Shown here piece after piece: positions 18,012 through 27,668 of a stretch of DNA of 29,567 nt; the stretch's first letter is position 1, and each line of letters opens with the position of its first letter. The stretch comes from Bacteroides sp. GTDB lineage: Bacteria > Bacteroidota > Bacteroidia > Bacteroidales > Bacteroidaceae. The stretch is taken from positions 1 to 29,567 of the forward strand of contig DXOJ01000398.1 of the NCBI GenBank assembly GCA_019412865.1, in the 5' to 3' direction. Under the pieces are notes generated by a model that worked only from the letters and a program-made list of their open reading frames with translations, had not been told where the DNA came from and did no database searches. Both the position numbers and the translations under genes were made by a program.

Positions 18012-18827
18012 ATGAAAAAAGTAGCACTATTCCTATTTTTATCCGTTTGCTTCGCGCAACAATCCTGTTCGTCGGATTCTGTTGGAACGGAACCGGAAGA
18101 AAATCCACAAGACATTCTTTTTAAAGACGATTTCAACTTCTTCGACGAAAAAGTATGGACGAAAGAAACTCATGAACCCGGTTGGACCAACCAAGAGCTA
18201 CAGGCATACGATGCCGCTCATGTATCGGTAGGAAAAGACGGGGATAAATCGGTTCTGATTCTTACCGCCGAACGCAAAGGGAATAAAATCTATTCAGGCA
18301 GGATCAATTCAAAAGGGAAAAAGAGTTTCAAGTATCGCAAGATAGAAGCAAGTATCAAGCTTCCCAAGACTAACGGCGGACTGTGGCCTGCGTTCTGGAT
18401 GATGGGAGATAACGACAAAGAATGGCCGGCATGCGGGGAGATTGACATTATGGAAATGGGAGAACAGAGCGGAATGGCTGCGGGCGATTCGGAAAAACAA
18501 GTGAACACCGCCATTCACTATGGCCCCAGCGTAGCGGCTCACGAACAGCAATACTACAAAGCCAATGTTGCCAACAGCCTGCAAGACGGCAATTATCACA
18601 CCTACTCTCTGGATTGGGATGAAAACAACCTGACAATATCCATCGACAACGTCAAGTTTCATACGTTCGACATTAGCTCGAATTCTTGCTTTCACGACAA
18701 CTTCTACATCCTGTTCAACCTCGCCGTGGGAGGTGCGTTTACAGGGATTACCGACATTAATAAACTGACGGGCCTGAAAGACGGTCAGAAAGTGAAGATG
18801 TACATCGACTGGGTGAAAATATTATAG
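18012..18827 (+). CDS. GH16 endo-beta-glucanase lipoprotein (mixed-linkage glucanase / laminarinase type)
   Basis: Family GH16 endo-glucanase of 271 residues, essentially a signal plus one beta-jelly-roll domain. The lipobox ends at Cys19 (QQSC), followed by SSDSVGTEPEEN, an acid-rich stretch typical of surface-exported Bacteroides lipoproteins. The catalytic motif GEIDIME gives nucleophile Glu143, Asp145 and acid/base Glu148, and includes the extra Met of the bulged laminarinase/MLGase type. The enzyme should cut beta-1,3/1,4-glucan or beta-1,3-glucan at the cell surface and feed oligosaccharides to the SusC/SusD pair. It is the first gene after the regulatory gap and lies 20 bases before SusC. 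Gene order matches the B. ovatus MLG locus, which favours mixed-linkage glucan over laminarin, though the sequence alone does not decide this. Confidence 0.93.
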   Translation: MKKVALFLFLSVCFAQQSCSSDSVGTEPEENPQDILFKDDFNFFDEKVWTKETHEPGWTNQELQAYDAAHVSVGKDGDKSVLILTAERKGNKIYSGRINSKGKKSFKYRKIEASIKLPKTNGGLWPAFWMMGDNDKEWPACGEIDIMEMGEQSGMAAGDSEKQVNTAIHYGPSVAAHEQQYYKANVANSLQDGNYHTYSLDWDENNLTISIDNVKFHTFDISSNSCFHDNFYILFNLAVGGAFTGITDINKLTGLKDGQKVKMYIDWVKIL

Positions 18828-18847
18828 GAATCTTAAATATACATGCT

Positions 18848-21800
18848 ATGAATATGGAAAAATGTAAGTATCTACTGTTTTGCGGAACACTCGCCCTTTG
18901 GATGGCAGGAGGTTTCCAGCAAGTGTATGCAGCAACGGAACCAAGTTCCCAGGCTGTTCAACAACAAAGCAACAAGGTAACCGGAAAAGTGAGCGATGCC
19001 ACAGGCCCTATCATTGGGGCTTCCGTAGTGGAGAAAGGAACTGCCAACGGAACGATTACCGATCTGGATGGAAATTTCAGTTTGAATGTAAAAGCGGGAG
19101 CTACGCTCGTTGTCAGCTACGTGGGTTATAAATCCGAAGAAGTAAAAGCGGGCAGAGGTCCCTTGAGCATCACCTTGAAAGAGGATGCTAAAGCATTGGA
19201 TGAGGTGGTAGTTACCGCCCTTGGCATCAAGAGAGAGCGCAAAGCGTTGGGCTACGGCATTGATGAAGTGAAAGGCGAAGCCTTGACCAAAGCGAAAGAA
19301 ACGAATCTCATCAACTCCATGGCAGGACGTGTGCCGGGCTTGGTAGTCAGCCAGACCGCCGGTGGTCCTTCCGGTTCTACGCGCGTTATTCTGCGAGGCA
19401 GTACCGAAATGACCGGCAATAACCAACCTCTTTATGTAGTGGACGGTGTACCTTTGGACAACACTAATTTCGGCAGTGCCGGCACAAACGGAGGCTTCGA
19501 CTTGGGCGACGGTATTTCGAGCATCAATGCCGATGACGTAGAAAATATGTCGGTATTGAAAGGCCCTGCGGCGTCCGCACTTTATGGTAGCCGTGCCAGC
19601 CACGGTGTTATCTTGATTACAACCAAGCGAGCCAACAAGGATAAAATCAGCGTGGAATATAACGGAACACTGACTTTCGATACCCAACTTGCCAAATGGG
19701 ACGAAGTGCAACAGATATACGGTATGGGAAGCAACGGTACTTATAGCTATGATGCCATATCCAACACAAACAAAAGTTGGGGCCCCAAAGCGGACGGTTC
19801 AAACATGCTGAAGTATTTTGACGGCGTAGAACGCCCTTTCCTCATTGTCCCCGACAATACGTCCAACTTCTTCCGCACGGGTATCACCGCCACCAACTCC
19901 GCCATCATAGGTGTGAACAGCGGAAAAACCGGAATTCGCTTTACCTATACGGATATGCGCAATAAAGACATTGTTCCCCAAACGCACATGAGCCGTGACA
20001 TTTTCAACCTGCGCGCCAATACGTCTACAGGAAAGGTAGACTTGGATTTCAGCGTCAACTATACACGGGAAGACGTGAAGAACCGTCCGGCTCTGGGCGA
20101 CAGCAAGTCCAATATCGGTAAAAACCTGATGACCCTTGCCACCACCTACGACCAGGAATGGTTGCAAACCTATCAAACTGCCGACGGCGAATATTCCAAC
20201 TGGAACGGCATGGATCCCTACAACGTAAATCCATACTGGGATATCTATAAGAACTTCAATAAATCCAAGAAAGACTTGTTCCGCATGAACGGCAAGGCTG
20301 TATGGAACATCGACCCACATCTGAAACTTCAAGCAACATTGGGCGCCGAACTCAACTGGTTCACGTTCGATGATTACAAAGCACCTACCACTCCCGGATT
20401 CGAAGCCGGAAGACTTCAAAACAGTGCTTTCCGCAACCGCATGTACAACTTTGAAGTGTTAGCTCTCTACAACAACCATTGGGGTGATTTCGATTTCAAC
20501 GCTACGTTAGGCGGTAATGTATATAAAGTGAACAACCAGACTACCGTTACCACCGCTCAAGACATGAAGATACGCGATGTCCCTTCATTGACGAGTTTCA
20601 ACGAGATCAGTGTAGTGCCCGGCAGTTACCGCAAGCAGATTAATTCGGTTTACGGAGCAGTGAACGTGGGATGGAAACACATGCTTTACCTCGATGCTAC
20701 GTTGCGTGGCGACCAATCGTCCACCCTTCCCACTGGCAACAATATGTATATGTATCCTTCTTTCTCCGGCAGCTTTGTATTCTCCGAGCTGACAAAACTG
20801 GGCGATCTCCTGCCTTACGGAAAGTTACGTATGTCATGGGCGCAAGTGGGTAGCGATACCGATCCTTATCAATTGGGACTCGTCTATACGAAATCCAAAT
20901 ATGCTTATCCCGGATATACCGTCGGATATATCGATAACGGAACCATCCCCAACAAAGACTTGAAACCAACCAAAACAAACTCCGTGGAAATGGGATTGGA
21001 ATTGAAATTCCTGAAGAACCGTATCGGACTGGATTTCACCTACTATTCTCAAATCAGTAAAAACCAGATTATGGGAATGGCAAGTTCCTGGACAACCGGT
21101 TATAACTATCGCTTGATTAATGCCGGCAAGATAGAAAACAAAGGTATTGAGATTGCCCTTAGCACACGACCGATTCAAACACGCGATTTTTCCTGGGACA
21201 TTAATCTGAACTTCTCCAAGAACAGCAACAAGGTAAAAGAACTGGATGGCGAATCGGATATGTTTGAACTGGAAAAGGCGTCTTGGCTCGACGTTCAGGT
21301 GGCCGCTAAGGTAGGCGAGAACTTTGGTTCTATTGTAGGCCCGGACTTCCAACGAAACGAAAAGGGAGATATTCTGATTGACCCGCAAACCGGTCTGCCG
21401 CAATATGACAAGAGCAACCACGTATTGGGTAATGCCTCTTGGGACTGGACAGGTGGATTACTCACCAACTTTACCTACAAGAATCTCTCGCTGGTAGCAG
21501 TATTCGATGTGAAAGTAGGCGCCGACCTCTATTCTATGTCTGCCCGTGCTGCTTACGAATCGGGTAAAAGTCCGGAGACATTGGCAGGACGCGACGCCTG
21601 GTATCGCTCGGAAGAAGAAAGATTGGCAGCCGGCATTGCAAAAGGAGCCGATAACTGGAAGCCGACAGGCGGATTCGTTGCTCCGGGTGTCATCGACAAC
21701 GGTGATGGAACGTATCGCCCCAACGACATCTACATCAATCCGGAAGACTACTGGATGAGCGTTTGCCGTAATGCACCTTCTATGTTTATTTACGACAACT

Positions 21801-22036
21801 CATACGTGAAATGCCGTGAACTGACGTTGAGTTATAATGTACCCAAATCCTGGCTGAAAAATGTAGTAAGCGGACTGACCGTTTCGTTCGTTGCCCGCAA
21901 TCCGTTCATCGTATGGAAGAATATCCCGAATATCGACCCGGATTCCAACTACAACAATACCACCGGTATGGGACTTGAATACGGTTCGTTGCCTTCACGC
22001 AGAAGCTATGGTTTTAATGTAAATGTGAAATTCTAA
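18848..22036 (+). CDS. SusC-like TonB-dependent transporter (PUL 2)
   Basis: SusC/RagA family transporter of 1062 residues. It has a signal peptide (cleavage near VYA, 26-28), a CarboxypepD_reg-like domain (about 42-112, VTGKVSDATGPIIGASV), a TonB box DEVVVTALG from about residue 118, a plug with QPLYVVDGVPL and VLKGPAASALYGSRASHGV, and a barrel ending in VNVKF with a terminal Phe. There is no STN domain. An alternative ATG two codons in (18854) would make no real difference. It sits 20 bases after GH16 and 11 bases before its SusD partner, clearly in one operon. It should import gluco-oligosaccharides made by the surface GH16. It is distantly similar to the PUL 1 SusC but belongs to a different clade, judging by the plug sequence. 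Confidence 0.95.
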   Translation: MNMEKCKYLLFCGTLALWMAGGFQQVYAATEPSSQAVQQQSNKVTGKVSDATGPIIGASVVEKGTANGTITDLDGNFSLNVKAGATLVVSYVGYKSEEVKAGRGPLSITLKEDAKALDEVVVTALGIKRERKALGYGIDEVKGEALTKAKETNLINSMAGRVPGLVVSQTAGGPSGSTRVILRGSTEMTGNNQPLYVVDGVPLDNTNFGSAGTNGGFDLGDGISSINADDVENMSVLKGPAASALYGSRASHGVILITTKRANKDKISVEYNGTLTFDTQLAKWDEVQQIYGMGSNGTYSYDAISNTNKSWGPKADGSNMLKYFDGVERPFLIVPDNTSNFFRTGITATNSAIIGVNSGKTGIRFTYTDMRNKDIVPQTHMSRDIFNLRANTSTGKVDLDFSVNYTREDVKNRPALGDSKSNIGKNLMTLATTYDQEWLQTYQTADGEYSNWNGMDPYNVNPYWDIYKNFNKSKKDLFRMNGKAVWNIDPHLKLQATLGAELNWFTFDDYKAPTTPGFEAGRLQNSAFRNRMYNFEVLALYNNHWGDFDFNATLGGNVYKVNNQTTVTTAQDMKIRDVPSLTSFNEISVVPGSYRKQINSVYGAVNVGWKHMLYLDATLRGDQSSTLPTGNNMYMYPSFSGSFVFSELTKLGDLLPYGKLRMSWAQVGSDTDPYQLGLVYTKSKYAYPGYTVGYIDNGTIPNKDLKPTKTNSVEMGLELKFLKNRIGLDFTYYSQISKNQIMGMASSWTTGYNYRLINAGKIENKGIEIALSTRPIQTRDFSWDINLNFSKNSNKVKELDGESDMFELEKASWLDVQVAAKVGENFGSIVGPDFQRNEKGDILIDPQTGLPQYDKSNHVLGNASWDWTGGLLTNFTYKNLSLVAVFDVKVGADLYSMSARAAYESGKSPETLAGRDAWYRSEEERLAAGIAKGADNWKPTGGFVAPGVIDNGDGTYRPNDIYINPEDYWMSVCRNAPSMFIYDNSYVKCRELTLSYNVPKSWLKNVVSGLTVSFVARNPFIVWKNIPNIDPDSNYNNTTGMGLEYGSLPSRRSYGFNVNVKF

Positions 22037-22047
22037 AAAGATATATC

Positions 22048-23724
22048 ATGAGACAATCTAAATACATCACAATCATCACGATGGCATGTGCCCTGTTTTT
22101 CGCTTCTTGCAGCGATGAATACATGGAAAACATGAATACCGACCCTTCCAAGGCCGCTACCATCGACCCGAATGCGCAGCTCACCACTGCCCAACTGCAA
22201 ACGTACGGAGACCTTAGTATGATGGAAATCTACCGTAACTACCATTATGCATTCACCCAACAACTGATGGGATGTTGGAACACCACCAACTACGGCGGAC
22301 GCCATACGCTAGACAATAATGAAATGAGCCGTATCTGGACATCGTTCTACACTCAATCCTTGAAGAATATCATTGATGCTCAATATCGCACAGCCGAAGA
22401 TGCAGAGAAAGTGAACATCAACTCTGTGCTCCGCATTTATCGGGTTTATCTTATGTCTATCATCACCGACACTTACGGAGACGCTCCTTTCAGTGAAGCC
22501 GGCCTGGGATTCCTTGAAGGAAAGTTCAATCCGAAGTATGACAAACAGGAAGATATTTACAACGCTTTCTTTCTGGAGCTGGAAGATGCCGTCAATAAAA
22601 TCGATCCGACCAAAGATAAAGTGACAGGTGACCTCATCTATGCCGGTGACGTAACTAAATGGCAACAACTGGCAAACTCGCTTCGCCTACGTTTTGCCAT
22701 GCGAATCTCCAATGTCAATCCTACAAAGGCACAAACGGAATTTGAAAATGCTTTAGCTGCCAATGGGGGTGTGATAACGGACGCCTCAAGCGATGCGCTC
22801 ATCAAATACATGACAATCGCATTTAGTTTCGGACAAGAAGCTTACTCTGATTATCGCGGAAATTCATTGTCACAGTTGTTGTTCGGCAACGACCCCGCTA
22901 ATAATCCAAGCTACCTCTGCTCCACTTTCTTTAATCAGCTACGCCAATCCGGTGACCCTCGTACATTCAAAATTTCCCGTTGTTATTATGACGGGCTGAT
23001 GAGTGCCACCAGTCCCGACAATCGTGTCGACATCACCCAGGAGATGATTGAAAAAGGGATTGATTTCAGTCCGCGCGACCCGGGTGCCTACTCGTGGGAG
23101 CCATGGCCTACAGGATACGACAGCGATATTTGTAAGGAATTAGCCGTTAACAACCCTTCTGTTACAGCAACCATGGCTCGTGAAGTGGAACCCAAACTTG
23201 CCAATAATTTCCTAAAAAGCGACAATCCGGGCGTAGTGATGACCTCTGCAGAAGTGAAGTTCCTGATGGCAGAAGCTACCGTGAAAAAATGGAATGTCGG
23301 CAGTGTGTCGGCAGAAGAACTTTACAAGCAAGGAGTGCGTGCAGCTATGGATTTCCTGACAGACAACTACGGTTGCACGGCTACTACTGATGCAGAGTTT
23401 GATGCATTCATTCAAGGTAGAGGGACGTTCGGACATACGGACAATCAGAAACTTGAAGCTATCAATACACAGGCCTGGATTCTTCACTTCACCAATCCTG
23501 CCGAATGTTGGGCAAACGTGCGTCGTTCCGGTTATCCGAAGTTGAAATCACCGGCAGAATATGGGTTCGGACAATACCTCACCGGTGGAACGGAAATTCC
23601 GGTACGTCTCTGCTATCCTGTATTGGAATCTTCCTATAATAAGAAGAGCTACAACGAAGCCATCGAGCGCATGGGAGGAACAGATAATTGGCACAGCCTT
23701 CTGTGGTGGGATACTGAAAACTAA
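22048..23724 (+). CDS. SusD-like surface glycan-binding lipoprotein, SGBP-A (PUL 2)
   Basis: SusD-family lipoprotein of 558 residues. The lipobox ends at Cys21 (FASC), followed by SDEYMENMNTDP, which carries the acidic surface-export signal and the 'NTDP' segment of the SusD-like_2 type rather than the classical RagB form seen in PUL 1. The helical TPR-like region includes FLMAEATVKKWNVG (about 400-413). It should form the lid on the SusC barrel and bind the polysaccharide. It lies 11 bases after SusC and 20 before the second binding protein. In the B. ovatus MLG locus the gene at this place is SGBP-A, which is needed for growth on mixed-linkage glucan; equivalence here is by position and family. 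Confidence 0.9.
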   Translation: MRQSKYITIITMACALFFASCSDEYMENMNTDPSKAATIDPNAQLTTAQLQTYGDLSMMEIYRNYHYAFTQQLMGCWNTTNYGGRHTLDNNEMSRIWTSFYTQSLKNIIDAQYRTAEDAEKVNINSVLRIYRVYLMSIITDTYGDAPFSEAGLGFLEGKFNPKYDKQEDIYNAFFLELEDAVNKIDPTKDKVTGDLIYAGDVTKWQQLANSLRLRFAMRISNVNPTKAQTEFENALAANGGVITDASSDALIKYMTIAFSFGQEAYSDYRGNSLSQLLFGNDPANNPSYLCSTFFNQLRQSGDPRTFKISRCYYDGLMSATSPDNRVDITQEMIEKGIDFSPRDPGAYSWEPWPTGYDSDICKELAVNNPSVTATMAREVEPKLANNFLKSDNPGVVMTSAEVKFLMAEATVKKWNVGSVSAEELYKQGVRAAMDFLTDNYGCTATTDAEFDAFIQGRGTFGHTDNQKLEAINTQAWILHFTNPAECWANVRRSGYPKLKSPAEYGFGQYLTGGTEIPVRLCYPVLESSYNKKSYNEAIERMGGTDNWHSLLWWDTEN

Positions 23725-23744
23725 CTATTAAACAATCATCCATT

Positions 23745-25007
23745 ATGAAAAAGATATATATTGCACTATTTGCCCTACTCGCTGTAGGCTCCACATTTAC
23801 TGCATGCACCGAGGAAGAACCGTTCGCTACGGTGACGGAAAATGATGATCCGCATATCCTTGCCCCGGTATTCCCTGACAGAACAAACGGGCAATTGGCT
23901 ACATTCGCCAACATCAGCCGGGATGCGAACTTATCCATCGCGCTGACCGTGACTCCGAAAGATTACACCACAGTAACCTGGTTCATTGATGGGCAGGAAG
24001 TAGAATCGGGTACCGACTCCGACAAAGAAATCAACCGTAGTCTGAAGGCCGGTACGTATAATTTGAAAATAGAAGTGGAAACCGTGAAAGGGAAGAAGAC
24101 TTCCCGTGAAGGATTGGTGGTGGTCAATCCGTTGGCTGATGACCCTCAATCTAAAGAAGTAGCCTTTGAGAGAATTGTATCTCCCGGTAAGACTGCCCGT
24201 TTATATGGCAGTAATTTACAGAACGTAACAGCCATCCTCTTGGGAGGAAACACGATCACCGATCCTACTTATGTTGAATCGGAAGACGAGAACTATCTGG
24301 AATACATCGTTCCGACAGGCGTAAGCGAAGGCGATTACCGTATCGTTCTGCAAGATGCCGCCGGCAATGAATATGGAGCCGACATGGTGAAAGTGACCAA
24401 TGCTTCCCTTGTCATTTCGGGGGCTAACCGGGCTACTGCCAACGTGGACTGGACCATTTCTGGTATCAATCTTGAAAACATCGCTTCTCTAACTATCGGC
24501 GGACAGACGGTGTCTCAATTCAGCAATCAATCTTCTACGGAAGTTACGCTGACTTGTCCGGATTTGTCTGATGGAAGCTATACGCTGACAGGCAAAGCCC
24601 GTAGCGGAGAGGCTGTGCAGTTCTTGAACGACAATGCTACGACTACCGAACAGACTGTGACCGTATCTACCGAAATAACGCTTTGGTCAGGACACCATTA
24701 CGTTTCGTGGGATAAGCCGGACGGTGACCCCAACAAGAGTTTCGGTCTGATTCCAAAAGATGTGTTTGCCGGTATCACAGCCGGATCAACACTGAAAGTA
24801 GTCTACTCCATAGAACCAACTGCCGAATATCATCAGATGCAACTTGCCACAGGTTGGTGGACTGGCCTGGCAGATAAGATAGAATTTACGGAAAACGGTG
24901 AATACACACTGGTACTGACACAAGAGATACTGAATAAGATTCAAACTGAAGACGGATTCTTATGTACGGGTCATGGCTATTATGTAGACCTGGTAACCGT
25001 GAAATAA
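23745..25007 (+). CDS. Second surface glycan-binding lipoprotein, SGBP-B (PUL 2)
   Basis: Lipoprotein of 420 residues with no catalytic motif. The lipobox ends at Cys21 (FTAC), followed by TEEEP, a clear acidic surface-export signal. It appears to be a string of beta-sandwich modules: an Ig/PKD-like domain (about 36-128), two IPT/TIG-like domains (about 130-217 and 219-308) and a C-terminal domain (about 309-420) rich in aromatic residues (ITLWSGHHYVSW, ATGWWTGL) that is the likely glycan-binding site. Such multi-modular SusE/SusF-position proteins vary fast, so family assignment rests on position after SusD, lipidation and architecture. It lies 20 bases after SGBP-A; a 112-base gap with a hairpin separates it from the GH3. 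Ligand inferred: mixed-linkage beta-glucan. Confidence 0.82.
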   Translation: MKKIYIALFALLAVGSTFTACTEEEPFATVTENDDPHILAPVFPDRTNGQLATFANISRDANLSIALTVTPKDYTTVTWFIDGQEVESGTDSDKEINRSLKAGTYNLKIEVETVKGKKTSREGLVVVNPLADDPQSKEVAFERIVSPGKTARLYGSNLQNVTAILLGGNTITDPTYVESEDENYLEYIVPTGVSEGDYRIVLQDAAGNEYGADMVKVTNASLVISGANRATANVDWTISGINLENIASLTIGGQTVSQFSNQSSTEVTLTCPDLSDGSYTLTGKARSGEAVQFLNDNATTTEQTVTVSTEITLWSGHHYVSWDKPDGDPNKSFGLIPKDVFAGITAGSTLKVVYSIEPTAEYHQMQLATGWWTGLADKIEFTENGEYTLVLTQEILNKIQTEDGFLCTGHGYYVDLVTVK

Positions 25008-25046
25008 TGTTCCTAAGTAAGTTTAAAAATCATTCATACCATAAGT

Positions 25047-25086
25047 ATCTGTCATTCTTCGGGTTAAATCCCTCTGAATGACAGAT
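25047..25086 (+). other. Perfect 11-base-pair hairpin between SGBP-B and GH3
   Basis: ATCTGTCATTC (25047-25057) is perfectly complementary to GAATGACAGAT (25076-25086). The 18-base loop can itself pair GGG (25061-25063) with CCC (25070-25072). No T-run follows, so this is not a standard terminator. It sits in the only long gap inside the PUL 2 structural operon and may protect upstream mRNA, be cut by an RNase, or lower GH3 expression. Confidence 0.65.
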
Positions 25087-25119
25087 TACATAAACGATGC
25101 TACTTAAAAACAAATCATA

Positions 25120-27414
25120 ATGAAACTAAGAAATATTATATTAATGACCGCATCTATCGCAATGACTGCCTGTTCCAAACAGGCAGTTCCCACTGCCATT
25201 CCTGAAGACGCAAAAATAGAACAACAAGTGGAAGAGCTTCTATCAAAGATGGACCTCGATGCCAAGATTGGGCAGATGACCGAGCTTGCCATTGATGTAT
25301 TAGGAGAGACGATAAATGGTGAATTTCAATTGGACGAGGCAAAACTCCACAAAGCGATTGCTGAATACAAGGTAGGTTCGTTTCTCAATGCTCCCGGCCC
25401 GGTAGCACAAAGCCCTGAAAAGTGGAACGAGATTATCGGTCAAATACAAGAACTGTCGATGGCGGAGATTGGTATTCCATGTATCTACGGCCTGGATCAG
25501 AATCATGGTACTACCTATACATTGGGCGGCACGCTCTTTCCTCAAAATATCAATATGGGTGCTGCCTTCAATCCGGATTTGACCTACGAAGCGGCACGTG
25601 TAACGGCTTATGAAACAAGGGCTAGCAATTGTCCCTGGACATACTCCCCCACCGTCGATATGGCACGTGATCCCCGTTGGCCGCGTGTATGGGAAAATTA
25701 TGGAGAAGACTGTTTAGTCAATGCCATTATGGGCAGCACTGCTGTCCGAGGCTTCCAAGGAGATGATCCTAACCATATTCCCGCCGACCGAATCGCCACC
25801 TCCGTGAAACATTACATGGGATACAGCATGCCACGTACCGGTAAAGACCGCACACCGGCTTATATATCGGTTTCCGAACTACGTGAGAAATGTTTTGCAC
25901 CGTTCAAGGCTTGTGTGGAAGCTGGTGCACTGACTATAATGGTCAACAGTGGTTCCATCAACGGAAAGCCTGTGCACGCCGACCGCGAACTCCTTACACA
26001 ATGGCTGAAAGAAGACTTGGGATGGGACGGAATGTTAATCACCGACTGGGCGGACATCAACAATCTTTATACCCGCGAACATGTGGCGGCAAACAAAAAA
26101 GAAGCCATCGAAATGGCAATCAATGCAGGTATAGACATGGCTATGGAACCGTATGATCTCAATTATTGTACACTATTAAAAGAGTTAGTGCAAGAGAAGA
26201 AAGTGCCCATGAGCCGTATTGACGATGCCGTCCGCAGGGTGCTTAGACTTAAATTCCGTCTAGGTCTGTTCGATCATCCGAACACTTTATTGAAAGATTA
26301 TCCTCTCTTCGGCAGCAAGGAGCATGCACTTATCGCACTTCATGCAGCTGAAGAATCGGAAGTATTGCTAAAAAATAAAGATAATATTCTTCCGCTTCCT
26401 CAAGGGAAAAAGCTACTGGTAACCGGTCCGAACGCTAACTCTATGCGCTGCTTGAACGGCGGTTGGAGCTATTCGTGGCAAGGACATCTGACCGACAGAT
26501 TTGCCGACAAATATAACACCATTTACGAAGCAATCTGCAACAAATTCGGAGCCGATCATGTCCGTCTGGAACAGGGCGTAACCTACAAACCCGAAGGTGC
26601 TTACATGGAAGAAAATGAACCGGAGATTGAGAAAGCTGTGGCCGCCGCCCGCAACGTGGATATTATTATCGCCTGCATCGGTGAGAATTCATATTGCGAA
26701 ACACCCGGTAATCTTTCCGAACTTGCCATCTCTGCCAACCAAAGCAAACTGGTAAAGGCACTTGCCGCTACAGGAAAACCGATCATCCTGATACTCAATG
26801 AGGGTCGTCCCCGCATTATCAACGAGTTGGAGCCATTGGCTGATGCAGTTATTGACATTCTATTACCCGGAAACTATGGTGGCGACGCATTGGCGAACAT
26901 TCTGGCAGGAGACGTGAACCCCAGTGCCAAGATGCCTTACACATATCCGCGACACGAAGCAGCACTGACTACCTACGATTATCGGGTGAGTGAAGAAATG
27001 GACAAAATGGAAGGAGCTTACGACTACAATGCGGTAGTCTCCGTTCAATGGCCTTTCGGATACGGATTGAGCTACACCACTTTCGAATACAGCAACTTCC
27101 AAACGGACAAATCTTCGTTTACCGCAAGAGATGATTTGCACTTTTCCATAGATGTAACTAATACCGGTAAATATGCCGGAAAAGAAGTTGTGATGCTGTT
27201 CAGCAGTGATCTTGTGGCTTCGCTTACTCCCGAAAACCGCCGGTTACGAGCCTTCAAAAAGGTGGAACTGCAACCAGGTGAAACCCAAACTGTCACTCTA
27301 TCCATCAAAGGCAGCGACTTGGCTTTTGTCAATTCCGACGGGCAATGGATACTGGAACAAGGGGATTTCCGTATGCAATGCGGAAATCAAGTATTGACTA
27401 TTACTTATAAGTAG
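25120..27414 (+). CDS. GH3 beta-glucosidase lipoprotein (PUL 2)
   Basis: GH3 exo-beta-glucosidase of 764 residues. A lipoprotein signal ends at Cys18 (MTAC); the next residues SKQAVP are not acidic, so it probably faces the periplasm. Domain 1 has the KHY motif in SVKHYMGYS and nucleophile Asp309 in LITDWAD. Domain 2 starts around 400 and has candidate acid/base Glu527 in [11 protein letters not shown] fibronectin III-like domain closes the protein (about 665-764). It would cut imported mixed-linkage gluco-oligosaccharides to glucose. It is last in the operon, 112 bases after SGBP-B, and is only moderately similar to the PUL 1 GH3 (different loops around both catalytic residues), as expected if the two act on different linkages. 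The stop codon lies inside the first of three 14-base tandem repeats. Confidence 0.93.
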   Translation: MKLRNIILMTASIAMTACSKQAVPTAIPEDAKIEQQVEELLSKMDLDAKIGQMTELAIDVLGETINGEFQLDEAKLHKAIAEYKVGSFLNAPGPVAQSPEKWNEIIGQIQELSMAEIGIPCIYGLDQNHGTTYTLGGTLFPQNINMGAAFNPDLTYEAARVTAYETRASNCPWTYSPTVDMARDPRWPRVWENYGEDCLVNAIMGSTAVRGFQGDDPNHIPADRIATSVKHYMGYSMPRTGKDRTPAYISVSELREKCFAPFKACVEAGALTIMVNSGSINGKPVHADRELLTQWLKEDLGWDGMLITDWADINNLYTREHVAANKKEAIEMAINAGIDMAMEPYDLNYCTLLKELVQEKKVPMSRIDDAVRRVLRLKFRLGLFDHPNTLLKDYPLFGSKEHALIALHAAEESEVLLKNKDNILPLPQGKKLLVTGPNANSMRCLNGGWSYSWQGHLTDRFADKYNTIYEAICNKFGADHVRLEQGVTYKPEGAYMEENEPEIEKAVAAARNVDIIIACIGENSYCETPGNLSELAISANQSKLVKALAATGKPIILILNEGRPRIINELEPLADAVIDILLPGNYGGDALANILAGDVNPSAKMPYTYPRHEAALTTYDYRVSEEMDKMEGAYDYNAVVSVQWPFGYGLSYTTFEYSNFQTDKSSFTARDDLHFSIDVTNTGKYAGKEVVMLFSSDLVASLTPENRRLRAFKKVELQPGETQTVTLSIKGSDLAFVNSDGQWILEQGDFRMQCGNQVLTITYK

Positions 27415-27446
27415 GCATTTATAAGTAGGTATTTATAAGTAAATGC
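27405..27446. repeat. Three 14-base tandem repeats spanning the GH3 stop codon
   Basis: TTATAAGTA begins at 27405, 27419 and 27433, a 14-base period. The first copy contains the last codons and TAG stop of the GH3 gene; the next two follow directly. The pattern fits local duplication by slippage at the gene end. The second and third copies each carry a further in-frame or near-frame stop, so the protein end is unlikely to change by copy number. Confidence 0.75.
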
Positions 27447-27531
27447 GCATTATTAATGTATGCACTCCCGACAATAACTCTATGAGACACTGCGTTACTT
27501 TGTGGTGAACTCAAGTTATCATCTAACCGAC

Positions 27532-27555
27532 TGAACAGCCTCAAACAGCTGTTCA
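27532..27555. other. 8-base-pair perfect inverted repeat
   Basis: TGAACAGC (27532-27539) pairs with GCTGTTCA (27548-27555) across an 8-base loop. It lies between the convergent GH3 and cysK genes, just before the larger terminator-like structure. Neither strand has a T-run directly after it. It could be an accessory terminator or RNA-stabilising stem; no binding protein can be named. Confidence 0.45.
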
Positions 27556-27564
27556 ACCAAATTT

Positions 27565-27645
27565 AAACAACCGCTCCTCTTGATCCAAACGACCGTATGT
27601 CTACAACAAAAAGACAATCGTTTGAGCCCAAAGGAGCGATTGTTT
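27565..27645. terminator. Bidirectional intrinsic terminator between PUL 2 and cysK
   Basis: The arms 27565-27592 and 27618-27645 form a long imperfect stem, with about 22 of 28 positions able to pair around a 25-base loop. A compact alternative pairs ACAATCG (27614-27620) with CGATTGT (27637-27643) and TTTG (27621-27624) with CAAA (27629-27632); a T-run at 27643-27647 follows. On the minus strand the long stem is followed by TTTAAATTTGG. The position between convergent genes and the T-runs on both strands support a shared terminator for the GH3 operon and cysK. Confidence 0.75.
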
Positions 27646-27668
27646 TTATCTGAAGGAAAGCGGCATTA

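Noticed and set aside
18872..19711. 279-codon open frame on the minus strand inside the PUL 2 SusC gene
   Set aside because: It lies wholly antisense to a well-supported transporter gene, has no recognisable domain, and its Cys/His/Phe-rich, low-complexity composition is typical of an antisense shadow of a G+C-richer gene.
19799..21421. Two further long antisense frames (206 and 195 codons) in the same SusC gene
   Set aside because: Same reasons: no start context, no family similarity that I recognise, and full overlap with conserved SusC sequence.
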